The notes beneath the pieces were generated by a model that was not told where the DNA came from, ran no database searches, and worked only from the letters and a program-made list of their open reading frames with translations. From contig CAAGIU010000237.1 of NCBI GenBank assembly GCA_900770015.1, positions 1 to 10,846 of the forward strand: 10,846 nt of DNA, read 5' to 3'. The position numbers and the translations under genes are program-made. This DNA comes from an uncultured Oscillospiraceae bacterium. GTDB lineage: Bacteria > Bacillota_A > Clostridia > Oscillospirales > Oscillospiraceae. Of this stretch, positions 1 through 7,040 are shown one piece after another. Positions within the stretch are counted from its first letter, which is position 1. Each line of letters starts with the position of its first letter.

Positions 1-139
1 ACAATTTGCTGAGTTAACCCAATAAGCTCATTCTCTTTTATATCACAATCTGTGAGGAAATACAACAATGTGCATTTGGGCGTTGTTCAGGGAAGTATGT
101 ACGCGATTGGCGCAGCTGCGCAGCGGCCGAGGAACGTAT
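1..139. other. Gene-free window edge
   Basis: No convincing gene, RNA or promoter is seen here. Positions 1-70 are AT-rich. A 12-bp perfect palindrome (GCGCAGCTGCGC) lies at 110-121. The only forward frame starting near 68 runs into the terminator stem and stops at 196, which makes it unlikely to be coding. Confidence 0.5.
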
Positions 140-178
140 CATCGAAAACGCGGGGCAGCCGGCGATACGGCTGCCCCG
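140..178 (-). terminator. Intrinsic terminator-like stem-loop after the esterase gene
   Basis: An 11-bp perfect stem (CGGGGCAGCCG at 151-161, complement at 168-178) with a 6-nt loop begins 4 nt after the esterase stop codon. Read on the minus strand it is followed by GCGTTTTCG, a short T-run. The T-run is weaker than ideal, but position and stem strength fit the end of the operon. Confidence 0.65.
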
Positions 179-182
179 GAAA

Positions 183-2261
183 TCATTCAACAATGATGCG
201 GATGCGGTCCAGGTTCAGAATCTGGGTATAGATATCATCGGCATGGCCGGCTTTGTTTGACTGACAGCGGACAGCGGCAAAATAGGTGCCGGGCTGGTCA
301 TAGCTGACCTCCACATGGGCTTCCGCGCCGTGGACACCCCCGCGGACATACCGTTGGAAAGGCACCTCCACCGGGAAGGGATTCTCCGGGAGAATCTCCG
401 TACCGCTCTGCTTTGCCATGCGGATTCCGGTGACCTCACCGGCTCCGGTGGGAATCTTCACGTCGATATCCAGCTGGATCGGCTGGCCGACCTTGGCGCA
501 GACCCGCTTCTCGCCGCCGGAGGTCACATGAATGACGCTCTGCACACCGCCGCGCTCCAGGATGTTGGTTTCGGGGTGAATCTGGCCGTCCTCACCGTAG
601 ACATAGTTGGTGGAGGGCAGCGGTTCCACACCCCGCTCGACCCAGTCGGAAAGATCCAGCAGAGCCTGACGAAGGGCACCCATGTAATTGACCACCATGT
701 GATTTGCCAGAGCATCCACATCGCCGTGCATGCAGCGCTCCATATAGTAAACACGGTGCATCTTCAAGTCGCCCTTGACGGACTGAATTTTCTTTTTGTA
801 CCAGTCTGCGCACCAGGGGCAGGTGGATTCATCCATCAGTGCCTGAATGTTGATGATGGGGCACTGGATGTTGCCGTCCTGGGGCATCCCCGTGCCGGTG
901 AAGCCGGGGCCCATGACAAAGGAACGCTGGGGGATCGCGGGGGTTCCATCCGGTTTGCGGAACTGATCCCAGGCGTGAAAATCCAGATCCGGCGGGCACT
1001 GGTGCCGGTAATAGGACTGGATGGCGATATAGTCGGAATTATCCAGGCAAACGGTATCGCCGGGCTGCAAAGAACCAAGGACACCGGCCAGATCGTCCAT
1101 GCCATAGCACATGCCGATGGTCAGATAGCCGCCCTTGGCGCCGGGCTTGGGCACGATATTTTTCAGCAGCAGCACCTTTCCGGCAGCGGCGCCGGTGGTG
1201 GGGGTGATGTTCACACCCTCCAGATACAGGTTTTCCCCCTGGGGAATTTCCTCCAGCTCAATCCAGGCGCCGTTTCCGTCTGCCAGCTGCTTTTTCCAGG
1301 CATCGTCCACACCGTTCTGACCGATGCCGTTATCCTCCCTGGGTGCGCCGGGCAGCCGGACAGAGACCACCTTGCCGGTGAATTGCAGTCGGTCACGGCA
1401 GGCGGTGGAATCGGGATCGGCGCCCATGTAGCCGGGAACGGTCCAGAAATCGGAGAAATAGCTGGGGTCTGCCTGCTTGACACCGGGGGTCAGCACGGGC
1501 AGGCTGCCGGGGTCAACATTGCCCATGGCTTCCAGATACCAGGTAATGGGTGGGAAGCCCATCCTGGTCAGCTCCCGCAGCATCTGGGCTTCGTCAGGAT
1601 TCAGAGTTTCGTAGGGGTTCCCGCTGCCCCCGGCATCCAGGGCGTCCACAATTTTCCCGAAGGCATTGCGCAGCACCCGCTGGCCCTGGACGTGCATGGT
1701 GATGGTATTGGGCAGACTGTAGGGCGAGCCGATGACGTAGGGTGCTGCGCCGTCCCATGCCCTGGTATTCTCCACGCAGGACATGGTCTTGTAGCCGCCG
1801 CCGGAGCCGCCGTACACATAGCCGTAGGGACGGGAGCAGCCGTATAGCTCCGCCGCTTTGACGCGGGAATATTCCGCCACCGCGGCGCTTGCCTTCCAGC
1901 ACAGGGTGGAATCCCGCTGACCGCCGAACGCAGCGGTGGAGCCCATATTGCTCTCCACGGAATAAGCACCATGGGCCAGGCAGAAGCCGATGCGGTCATT
2001 GATGCCCATTCGGCCGTAGGAGGCAACCTCCTCATCCGGGCCGGGGAAGGGGGACAGATACTGATAGAATCTGCCGGTATATTTCTCTGCCTCCGGGAAG
2101 CAGAACAGAAATTTTACACCGGTGCCTTCAAAGCCTCCGTGGACATAGCGGAAGGGGATCATGCTGCCATCCGGCATGGCACGCTCCCGCCATTCGTCCA
2201 CATCAACGAAGGGCTTTTCAAATCGGGGGTCGGTTTTCGGATCGTAAATTACGGTTCCCAT
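183..2261 (-). CDS. Tannase-like alpha/beta hydrolase (putative carbohydrate or aromatic esterase), 692 aa
   Basis: Probably a cytoplasmic serine esterase; no signal peptide or membrane segment is visible. Seen: a nucleophile-elbow motif YGGSGGGY with candidate Ser153; the stretch CPIINIQALMDEST (467-480), which resembles the strand carrying the catalytic acid (Asp477); and CMHGD with candidate His512, followed by a helix ending DLSDWVERG (537-544). This order and spacing match the tannase/feruloyl esterase group. The Cys that precedes the nucleophile in classical tannases is absent, and about 320 residues lie between Ser and Asp, including a beta-rich insert at roughly 290-410. Residues about 570-692 look like an Ig- or PKD-type beta domain. 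The start is fixed by GGAGG 7 nt upstream. That Shine-Dalgarno directly follows the TAA of the preceding gene, so translation is probably coupled. It is the last gene before a terminator. The fold is fairly likely; the substrate is unknown, and removal of an ester group from an imported glycan is inference. Confidence 0.6.
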   Translation of the reverse strand: MGTVIYDPKTDPRFEKPFVDVDEWRERAMPDGSMIPFRYVHGGFEGTGVKFLFCFPEAEKYTGRFYQYLSPFPGPDEEVASYGRMGINDRIGFCLAHGAYSVESNMGSTAAFGGQRDSTLCWKASAAVAEYSRVKAAELYGCSRPYGYVYGGSGGGYKTMSCVENTRAWDGAAPYVIGSPYSLPNTITMHVQGQRVLRNAFGKIVDALDAGGSGNPYETLNPDEAQMLRELTRMGFPPITWYLEAMGNVDPGSLPVLTPGVKQADPSYFSDFWTVPGYMGADPDSTACRDRLQFTGKVVSVRLPGAPREDNGIGQNGVDDAWKKQLADGNGAWIELEEIPQGENLYLEGVNITPTTGAAAGKVLLLKNIVPKPGAKGGYLTIGMCYGMDDLAGVLGSLQPGDTVCLDNSDYIAIQSYYRHQCPPDLDFHAWDQFRKPDGTPAIPQRSFVMGPGFTGTGMPQDGNIQCPIINIQALMDESTCPWCADWYKKKIQSVKGDLKMHRVYYMERCMHGDVDALANHMVVNYMGALRQALLDLSDWVERGVEPLPSTNYVYGEDGQIHPETNILERGGVQSVIHVTSGGEKRVCAKVGQPIQLDIDVKIPTGAGEVTGIRMAKQSGTEILPENPFPVEVPFQRYVRGGVHGAEAHVEVSYDQPGTYFAAVRCQSNKAGHADDIYTQILNLDRIRIIVE

Positions 2262-2273
2262 GGGTTTGCCTCC

Positions 2274-2900
2274 TTAGTCTTCCTCTTGCTTCCGCTCCGT
2301 GGTGGTAAAGACGTGAACGCAGGTTTTTGAAAAATACCAGATGACCAACGCCGGGATCACCGCCACCACCAGAGGGATGAGATTCACAAAATAGCTGTAG
2401 GTCAGAATCCCCAGAACGATAAATGCAATGGTCAGCAGATTCTTGGGGAAATAGAGCAGGGTGTAGATTATGGCATTCCTTAGAACGGCCTTGACCGCCA
2501 GCGCATAGCGGGCGATGATGGCAAAGGAATACAGCGCCATGGAGCTGAGCAGGATTGCCAGCAGCACAATTCCTGCCCGGGCCACCCGGACAACGGTGGT
2601 GCTCTCCATCTTCATCACCTGGTACCAGTCAAAGCCCAGCAGGGCAAAGATCAGCGCAAAAATCAGCAGCAGCAGGGTTCCCTGGCGGAAGTTTGCCTTG
2701 AAGGCTTTCCAGAAGGGCTTCCAGACAGCAGGGGCCTCTCCCCGGGCAATCTTCATCCCCACCGTCATCGCCGCAGCAGCAGCGGCTCCCATGGGAATCA
2801 CGGGAATAGAAAACAGCATAAACAGCAGTCCCAGCTTCACATAATCCAGCATTGTGGAGGTGATCTGCATGAACTTGCCGTCCGGATCAAACAGGGACAT
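2274..2900 (-). CDS. DUF624 (YesL-like) integral membrane protein
   Basis: This 208-residue protein has about five hydrophobic segments (roughly 18-48, 74-92, 107-135, 141-170 and 172-190). The N-terminal pattern is LFDPDGKFMQITSTMLDYVKL, followed by an Ala-rich turn after IPVIPMG, which is typical of the DUF624 family, of which Bacillus YesL is a member. Such proteins are commonly encoded beside LplB/YtcP-type sugar importers. Their biochemical role is not established; an accessory or regulatory role in uptake is inference from gene neighbourhood. The frame extends upstream to a TTG at 2930, but the ATG at 2900 has AAAGGAG 8 nt before it and is the better start. It lies 141 nt beyond the second permease gene, with a strong stem-loop between them, and ends 12 nt before the esterase gene. 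Confidence 0.85.
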   Translation of the reverse strand: MSLFDPDGKFMQITSTMLDYVKLGLLFMLFSIPVIPMGAAAAAAMTVGMKIARGEAPAVWKPFWKAFKANFRQGTLLLLIFALIFALLGFDWYQVMKMESTTVVRVARAGIVLLAILLSSMALYSFAIIARYALAVKAVLRNAIIYTLLYFPKNLLTIAFIVLGILTYSYFVNLIPLVVAVIPALVIWYFSKTCVHVFTTTERKQEED

Positions 2901-2908
2901 TCGGATTT

Positions 2909-2915
2909 CTCCTTT
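2909..2915 (-). promoter_or_regulatory. Ribosome binding site deciding the DUF624 start
   Basis: AAAGGAG on the minus strand, 8 nt before the ATG at 2900. The longer frame begins with a TTG at 2930 and has no comparable site, so this sequence decides in favour of the shorter protein. Confidence 0.8.
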
Positions 2916-2981
2916 CGGACTGAGGTTCAAGGGAACAGGGAAGAGGAAACATGGGCATATTTCTTCTTCCGTGCTTCCTTT

Positions 2982-3017
2982 GCGGGAACCGCCGCGGTTA
3001 CGGCGCGGCGGTTCCGC
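2982..3017 (-). other. Strong GC stem-loop between the second permease and DUF624 genes
   Basis: The arm at 2982-2996 pairs with 3004-3017 over 14 bp with one bulged G and a 7-nt loop. It lies 24 nt after the permease stop. The following minus-strand sequence is AAAGGAAGCACGG, with no T-run, so it is not a standard intrinsic terminator. A role in mRNA processing, 3'-end protection or partial termination is inference. Confidence 0.6.
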
Positions 3018-3041
3018 TTCAGGGAGGGACAGCTCAGAGCA

Positions 3042-3950
3042 TCAGCCCTTGACGCCGCCTGCGATGACACCCTTTTCCAGCTTGTCCTGGAAGAAGGGGA
3101 AGAGAATGATGATGGGCAGGGTTGCCGCGATGACCACGGCAAACTTGATGAGGTAGCGGCTGTAGTCGGGGTTGGAGGTGTTCAGGAAGTCCGCGTTGTC
3201 CGCGGTGATCTGCTTGACCCACAGCTGCAGGGGCCACAGATTCTTCTTGTTGGGAACGTAAATGGATGCCTGCAGCCAGCTGTTCCACTGACCCACCACG
3301 GAGTTCAGCAGAATAACGGAGCCCAGGTTCATGGCCTGGGGCAGCATGATCTGGGTCATGGTGCGCAGGTGGCCTGCACCGTCCATTCTGGCAGCCTCAT
3401 ACATTTCCTTGGGAACCGAATTGAAGGCATTCATCATCATAACGCAGAACATGGCGTTGGTGCAGCCGGGAATAATCAGTGCCCAGCGGGTACCGACCCA
3501 GCCCAGGGCGCGGATGACCATATAGGTGGGCACCATACCACCGCTGAAGAGCATGGTGAACATGATCAGTGCGGAGACGATGGGCTTCACCTTGGTATCC
3601 CGGCTCAGTGCGTAGCCGGTGGTGGATGCCAGAACGAAGCCCAGGGTGGTGGCAGACACCGTATAGATGATGGCGTTCAGATAGCCGCTGACAATGCCTG
3701 CATTCCGGAAGATATGCTGAAAGCCCTTGAAGTTGATCTCACCGATGGGCAGCAGCACCAGACCCTTGTGGGCCAGCAGCTGCTTGCCGTCGGAGATGGA
3801 GGACATCAGCACATGCCACATGGGAATGACGGAACAGAAAGCAACCAGTGCGCAGATCGCAATGACGATCACATCCACGACCCGGTCCGCAGCGGTGGGG
3901 GTTTCCACCATGTGGGAAACGGCATCGCGGTTGATTTTCTTCTTAGCCAT
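3042..3950 (-). CDS. Carbohydrate ABC transporter permease, YtcP/MalG-type (CUT1 family)
   Basis: Second membrane subunit of a CUT1-family sugar importer, 302 aa with about six transmembrane segments (first at roughly 24-44, last at about 268-285). The EAA loop that contacts the ATPase is seen at 185-203, reading EAARMDGAGHLRTMTQIML. The C-terminus ends FPFFQDKLEKGVIAGGVKG, a hallmark of this permease subgroup. The N-terminal KKINRDAVSH tail is cytoplasmic and basic, as usual. The start ATG has GGAGG 7 nt upstream and lies only 17 nt after the stop of the first permease, so the two are co-transcribed and should assemble as a heterodimer. No ATPase gene lies in the window; relatives borrow a shared MsmX-type ATPase. 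Substrate specificity cannot be read from the permease. Confidence 0.95.
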   Translation of the reverse strand: MAKKKINRDAVSHMVETPTAADRVVDVIVIAICALVAFCSVIPMWHVLMSSISDGKQLLAHKGLVLLPIGEINFKGFQHIFRNAGIVSGYLNAIIYTVSATTLGFVLASTTGYALSRDTKVKPIVSALIMFTMLFSGGMVPTYMVIRALGWVGTRWALIIPGCTNAMFCVMMMNAFNSVPKEMYEAARMDGAGHLRTMTQIMLPQAMNLGSVILLNSVVGQWNSWLQASIYVPNKKNLWPLQLWVKQITADNADFLNTSNPDYSRYLIKFAVVIAATLPIIILFPFFQDKLEKGVIAGGVKG

Positions 3951-3967
3951 GATATGTCCTCCTTTCC

Positions 3968-4921
3968 TCAGAACAGAGATGTTTCGCTGAACTTCCGGCT
4001 CAGCGCATTGGAGCCTACCAGCAGGACAGTTCCCACGATGCTCTGGAACAGGCCGGAGGCAGCGGACAGGGCATAGTTGGAAGCGCCGCCGCCGAAGGCC
4101 ATACGGTAGGTATAGGTATAGACGGTATCTGCCACATTGTAGGTGGAGGGCATATACAGCAGCAGAATGTTGTCAAAGCCGGTGGAGAAGCTCAGGCCAA
4201 TGTTCAGCACCATCATCATAATAATCATGGGCTTGATGCAGGGCAGGGTGATCAGGAACATCCGCTGCAGCCTGCTGGCACCATCCAGGGCGGCTGCCTC
4301 CTGCAGGTCGCCGGAAACCGTGGCAATGGATGCAACATACATGATGGAGCCCCAGCCCAGGCCCTGCCAGATGCCCATGAACAGGTAGATCACCCAGAAC
4401 ACGGGAATCCGGTTATCTGCCAGCCAGTTTTTGTTCTCTGCGCCGAAGATGCTTGATATCAGCATGGTCAGGGGGCCGTCCTTGCCCAGGAACTCAATGA
4501 GCAGGGAGGCCACAACCACGGATGCCACGAAGTTGGGCAGGTAGGACATGGTCTGCACAACTCTCTTGTATCGCTTGCTGCGCAGCAGGCTCAGCACCAC
4601 AGCGAAGGCCACGGGAGCGATGAAGCCGATGGTGCCCTTCAGGATGGCGATGATGATGGTGTTGCGCAAGGCCACGGGGAACTGTTCGCCGGTGAACAGC
4701 TCCACAAAATTGCCGAAGCCGACCCAGGGGCTGCCAAAATAGCCCTTGGAAACGCTGTAGTCCTCAAAAGCCATGAGGATGCCGAACATAGGAAGATAGT
4801 GCAGGATAATTTCATACAGGACGATGGGAATAAACATCACATAGACCTGCCAGTTTTTGTAAAGATCCAGGCTCCAGCTTCCTTTTTTTCGCAGCCGCGG
4901 AGCGGCCTCATTCTTTACCAT
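3968..4921 (-). CDS. Sugar ABC transporter permease, LplB/MalF-type (CUT1 family)
   Basis: First membrane subunit of the importer, 317 aa with about six transmembrane segments. The N-terminal basic region (RLRKKGSW) leads into YVMFIPIVLYEIILHYLPMFG, typical of LplB-type proteins. The EAA loop is seen at about 208-227, EAAALDGASRLQRMFLITLP. The reading frame extends upstream to an ATG at 4951, which would add ten residues. The ATG at 4921 is preferred because AAAGGAG lies exactly 8 nt before it, the same layout as the DUF624 gene, while the upstream ATG lies next to a GC-rich stem-loop with no good Shine-Dalgarno. It is separated from the solute-binding protein gene by 241 nt that hold a MITE-like element and a stem-loop, unlike the 17-nt gap to the second permease. 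Confidence 0.94.
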   Translation of the reverse strand: MVKNEAAPRLRKKGSWSLDLYKNWQVYVMFIPIVLYEIILHYLPMFGILMAFEDYSVSKGYFGSPWVGFGNFVELFTGEQFPVALRNTIIIAILKGTIGFIAPVAFAVVLSLLRSKRYKRVVQTMSYLPNFVASVVVASLLIEFLGKDGPLTMLISSIFGAENKNWLADNRIPVFWVIYLFMGIWQGLGWGSIMYVASIATVSGDLQEAAALDGASRLQRMFLITLPCIKPMIIMMMVLNIGLSFSTGFDNILLLYMPSTYNVADTVYTYTYRMAFGGGASNYALSAASGLFQSIVGTVLLVGSNALSRKFSETSLF

Positions 4922-4929
4922 GGTCACAT

Positions 4930-4936
4930 CTCCTTT
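4930..4936 (-). promoter_or_regulatory. Ribosome binding site deciding the LplB-type permease start
   Basis: AAAGGAG on the minus strand, 8 nt before the ATG at 4921, identical in sequence and spacing to the site of the DUF624 gene. It lies inside the reading frame of the longer alternative starting at 4951 and argues for the shorter protein. Confidence 0.8.
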
Positions 4937-4957
4937 GATGATAGATTGCAATGCATT

Positions 4958-4987
4958 GCTCCTGCGCCGCTCCCGCAGCGCAGGAGC
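4958..4987 (-). other. Perfect 10-bp stem-loop in the leader of the first permease
   Basis: GCTCCTGCGC (4958-4967) and its exact complement (4978-4987) flank a 10-nt loop. No T-run follows on either strand, so it is not a typical terminator. It lies 13 bp from the element boundary. Removing the element and one TTAG copy would place this stem about nine bases after the solute-binding protein stop codon, the usual position of the stem-loop that protects binding-protein mRNA in ABC operons. That role is inference. Confidence 0.6.
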
Positions 4988-4996
4988 GCAGAAGGG

Positions 4997-5166
4997 TTAG
5001 GGAACCTCTGAATCAATCGTCTGCGGCTTACGTGGCGGGTCTTCTGCCCCATCCGTTCAGTACTGAAATTGGGAAATACACAAAGTATTCCCGCAATTTC
5101 AGTACTTTCGGCTGAGTCAGAATCTCTCGCCACCAGCTCTTGCCGATTGAATCAGAGCTTCCTTAG
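4997..5166. mobile_element. MITE-like palindromic element, complete copy, with TTAG target duplication
   Basis: The element proper is 5001-5162 (162 bp). Its ends are imperfect inverted repeats: GGAACCTCTGAATCAATCG at the left against GGAAGCTCTGATTCAATCG (reverse complement of the right end), 17 of 19 matching. Direct TTAG repeats flank it at 4997-5000 and 5163-5166. Internal arms also pair: GTGGCG near 5031 with CGCCAC near 5128; a perfect 12-bp arm 5059-5070 with 5095-5106; and a core hairpin at 5071-5094. No reading frame inside is credible, so it would be non-autonomous. The 4-bp TTAG duplication fits the YTAR target known for IS5-group transposases; assigning a mobilising transposase is inference. 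It sits between the binding-protein stop codon and the first permease, so its hairpin is expected in the operon transcript. Confidence 0.75.
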
Positions 5167-6944
5167 ACAAAGGGGAACTCGTCCACGTAGGGCTGGTAGA
5201 GGGCATTGACCTTCTCGTAGCCGTACTTTTTCAGAGTCTTGCACCAGGTGGCCCAGTCGGAGTCGGAGTGAATGTCCTTCTTGCCCTTGATGAAGTCAAC
5301 GGCATTGTTGGTCATGTACTCCAGCAGCTTGGTCTGGACATTGCCGGCAGCGTTGATGACCTCGGGGGGCATATTGTCAGTGGTGATGGAGCCCTGGAAG
5401 AAAGCGGTGTTGGGGTAGAGCACCCAGTTGTCCAGAGAGTGCTGGAAGGTGGCATCAAAGCCCAGGTCCACATCCTTCACCATCTGCAAGCCGGGCGCCT
5501 TGGCGAAGGCGCAGGCATCATCCAGGTTGCCGCCATCGTTGACCAGAACACTGGACTTGACATAGGTGCCTGCGTCCATGGTATAGGCACCGTCCTGCAG
5601 GCCGTAGCGGCTGTAGAAGTCGTCCTTGGTTGCCTTTTCGTAGGAAGCCACCTGCTCAGCGCTCAGACCCAGGGTCTTGATGATGGCGCCCTCGGGCGCA
5701 TAGAACTGATCCAGATAAGCGCACAGGGTATCCAGATCCTTATCCTTGGCAGACCGGCTGATGAGAACGCCGCCCTTGACCAGGCCGCCGCCCATGACAC
5801 AGTTGGGGTCAACAAACTTGCACGAATCGGGGCCGTAAACATCGTTGATGGGATAGGGAGCACCGGCTACGAAGATGCCCTCGGTGTAGCCGCCGTCATG
5901 GGCATCGATACGGCCGCCCAGCTCGGACTGAGAACCGTTCCACACAGCAACCTTGCCCTGACGGACAGAGGTGGAGTCGATGGAGTAGAAGGCATCGGAG
6001 GTGCGCTCGTTGAAGGCCTTGTCCAGCCAGCCCTTTTCATACCAGCTGTTCATGCACTCCAGATAAGTGCGCATATGGTCGGTGTCGCCGCCGAATTCCA
6101 CCTGCCCCTCGGGGGTCTGGTACCAGGTGTTGGTGCCGCCGCCGAAGCAGGAGATGAGACCGCCGCTCCAGGTGAAGCCGGGGTAGTACAGGCTCATGAC
6201 ATAGCTGTCCTCAATGCCCAGCTCAGCCTGTGCTTTTGCGAAGATTTCGAACATCCACTCCCAGTCGCTGATGTAGATGGGGTCGGCGCCGCCGGAGGGG
6301 AACACCACATCATCTTCCCAGCTGTCGGGGTTGGCAGGGTCAGTAAAGCCGCCGGTAAAGGCAGCGCCGGTGGCAGGGTTGGTGCCGTACTTCACGATCC
6401 AGTCGCGGCGGTACATAAAGCCCTGGAACACGGATTCGGGGGCATCCATGATGGTACGCAGGGTGAAATAGTGCTCTTCACCGTCCACCATGGTAACACA
6501 GTTCTTCAGGTAGGTATCGTTGGAATGCACCAGAGCAACGTAGTTGGGCATATTGCGCTGGACGTACTCGGTGATATCCAGAATGTAGCCCTCGTCATAC
6601 ATGCTTTTGGGGGGATCGCAGATCACAGCATCGATGATGTCGGCCAGGTCGCCGGAGGCAATCATGGTGGAGTAGTTATCCGCGGAGGTGCCGGCAGGAG
6701 GCGTCCAGAACTCAAAAGCGACGCTCTTGTTGTTGGGGCCGTACTGCTTCTGCTGGGTGTAGCGGATCGCGGGATTTTCGGAGTAATCCATGTAGTAGGA
6801 AGTATCGGCACCGGAATAGATCCACCAGGAGAAGGTGGTGTCGTCTCCGGCTTTGCCCGCGCCGCTGCCGCCGCAGGCGGTCAGGATGGACATGGTCATG
6901 AGAAGTGCCAGAACCAGGCACAGGAGCTGGGTGAACTTTTTCAT
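5163..6944 (-). CDS. Extracellular solute-binding lipoprotein of a CUT1 sugar ABC importer
   Basis: Captures the sugar outside the membrane and delivers it to the two permeases. Seen: a lipoprotein signal peptide with basic MKK, a hydrophobic core and the lipobox LTAC, giving lipidated Cys24, followed by a Gly/Ser linker. The stretch MIASGDLADIIDA (94-106) and then MYDEGYILDITEYV (115-128) is the typical early lobe pattern of large LplA/YtcQ-type binding proteins. At 593 residues it fits that long subgroup, whose partners are LplB/YtcP permeases as found here. The protein is rich in Trp and Tyr, which suits carbohydrate stacking. AAGGAGG lies 5 nt before the start. The TAA stop forms part of a 4-bp direct repeat flanking the MITE-like element, so the element abuts the gene end without altering the protein. 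The substrate is unknown; an oligosaccharide is likely from the neighbouring GH2 gene. Confidence 0.92.
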   Translation of the reverse strand: MKKFTQLLCLVLALLMTMSILTACGGSGAGKAGDDTTFSWWIYSGADTSYYMDYSENPAIRYTQQKQYGPNNKSVAFEFWTPPAGTSADNYSTMIASGDLADIIDAVICDPPKSMYDEGYILDITEYVQRNMPNYVALVHSNDTYLKNCVTMVDGEEHYFTLRTIMDAPESVFQGFMYRRDWIVKYGTNPATGAAFTGGFTDPANPDSWEDDVVFPSGGADPIYISDWEWMFEIFAKAQAELGIEDSYVMSLYYPGFTWSGGLISCFGGGTNTWYQTPEGQVEFGGDTDHMRTYLECMNSWYEKGWLDKAFNERTSDAFYSIDSTSVRQGKVAVWNGSQSELGGRIDAHDGGYTEGIFVAGAPYPINDVYGPDSCKFVDPNCVMGGGLVKGGVLISRSAKDKDLDTLCAYLDQFYAPEGAIIKTLGLSAEQVASYEKATKDDFYSRYGLQDGAYTMDAGTYVKSSVLVNDGGNLDDACAFAKAPGLQMVKDVDLGFDATFQHSLDNWVLYPNTAFFQGSITTDNMPPEVINAAGNVQTKLLEYMTNNAVDFIKGKKDIHSDSDWATWCKTLKKYGYEKVNALYQPYVDEFPFV

Positions 6945-6977
6945 AATTGCCTCCTTGTGATTATTTCAAAGGATCCT

Positions 6978-7030
6978 GCAGAGCAGGGGCAGGCTTCCGT
7001 TGCTGCAACAGGGGCATGCCCTTGCTCTGC
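6978..7030 (-). other. Long imperfect hairpin in the leader of the solute-binding protein gene
   Basis: GCAGAGCAGGGGCA (6978-6991) pairs with 7017-7030 in 13 of 14 positions. The interior holds a smaller hairpin, GTTG-CTG-CAAC (6999-7009). It ends about 24 nt before the Shine-Dalgarno. No T-run follows. Function is unknown; a leader structure or part of a terminator/antiterminator pair with the neighbouring stem is possible. Confidence 0.45.
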
Positions 7031-7040
7031 CCGGGGAAGT

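Noticed and set aside
68..196. Small forward frame of 42 codons near the left edge
   Set aside because: Runs through the terminator stem and into the end of the esterase gene, with only a weak GAGGAAA upstream; Arg-rich random-looking product.
315..1847. Forward-strand open frame of 510 codons opposite the esterase gene
   Set aside because: Antisense shadow, Gly/His/Ala-rich, without domain motifs. The reverse frame has coherent hydrolase motifs.
2901..2930. TTG start for the DUF624 gene, adding ten residues
   Set aside because: A rare start codon without a ribosome binding site; the inner ATG has an ideal one and gives the usual family N-terminus.
2982..3017. Calling the stem-loop an operon-ending intrinsic terminator
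   Set aside because: No T-run follows on either strand, and the next gene has no visible promoter of its own, so the transcript probably continues.
4922..4951. Upstream ATG of the LplB-type permease, adding ten residues
   Set aside because: No good Shine-Dalgarno before it, and a strong AAAGGAG sits 8 nt before the inner ATG within this stretch.
4924..5133. Minus-strand frame of 69 codons across the element
   Set aside because: It lies mostly in inverted-repeat arms and runs into the permease leader. No ribosome binding site or domain; the palindromic structure explains the sequence.
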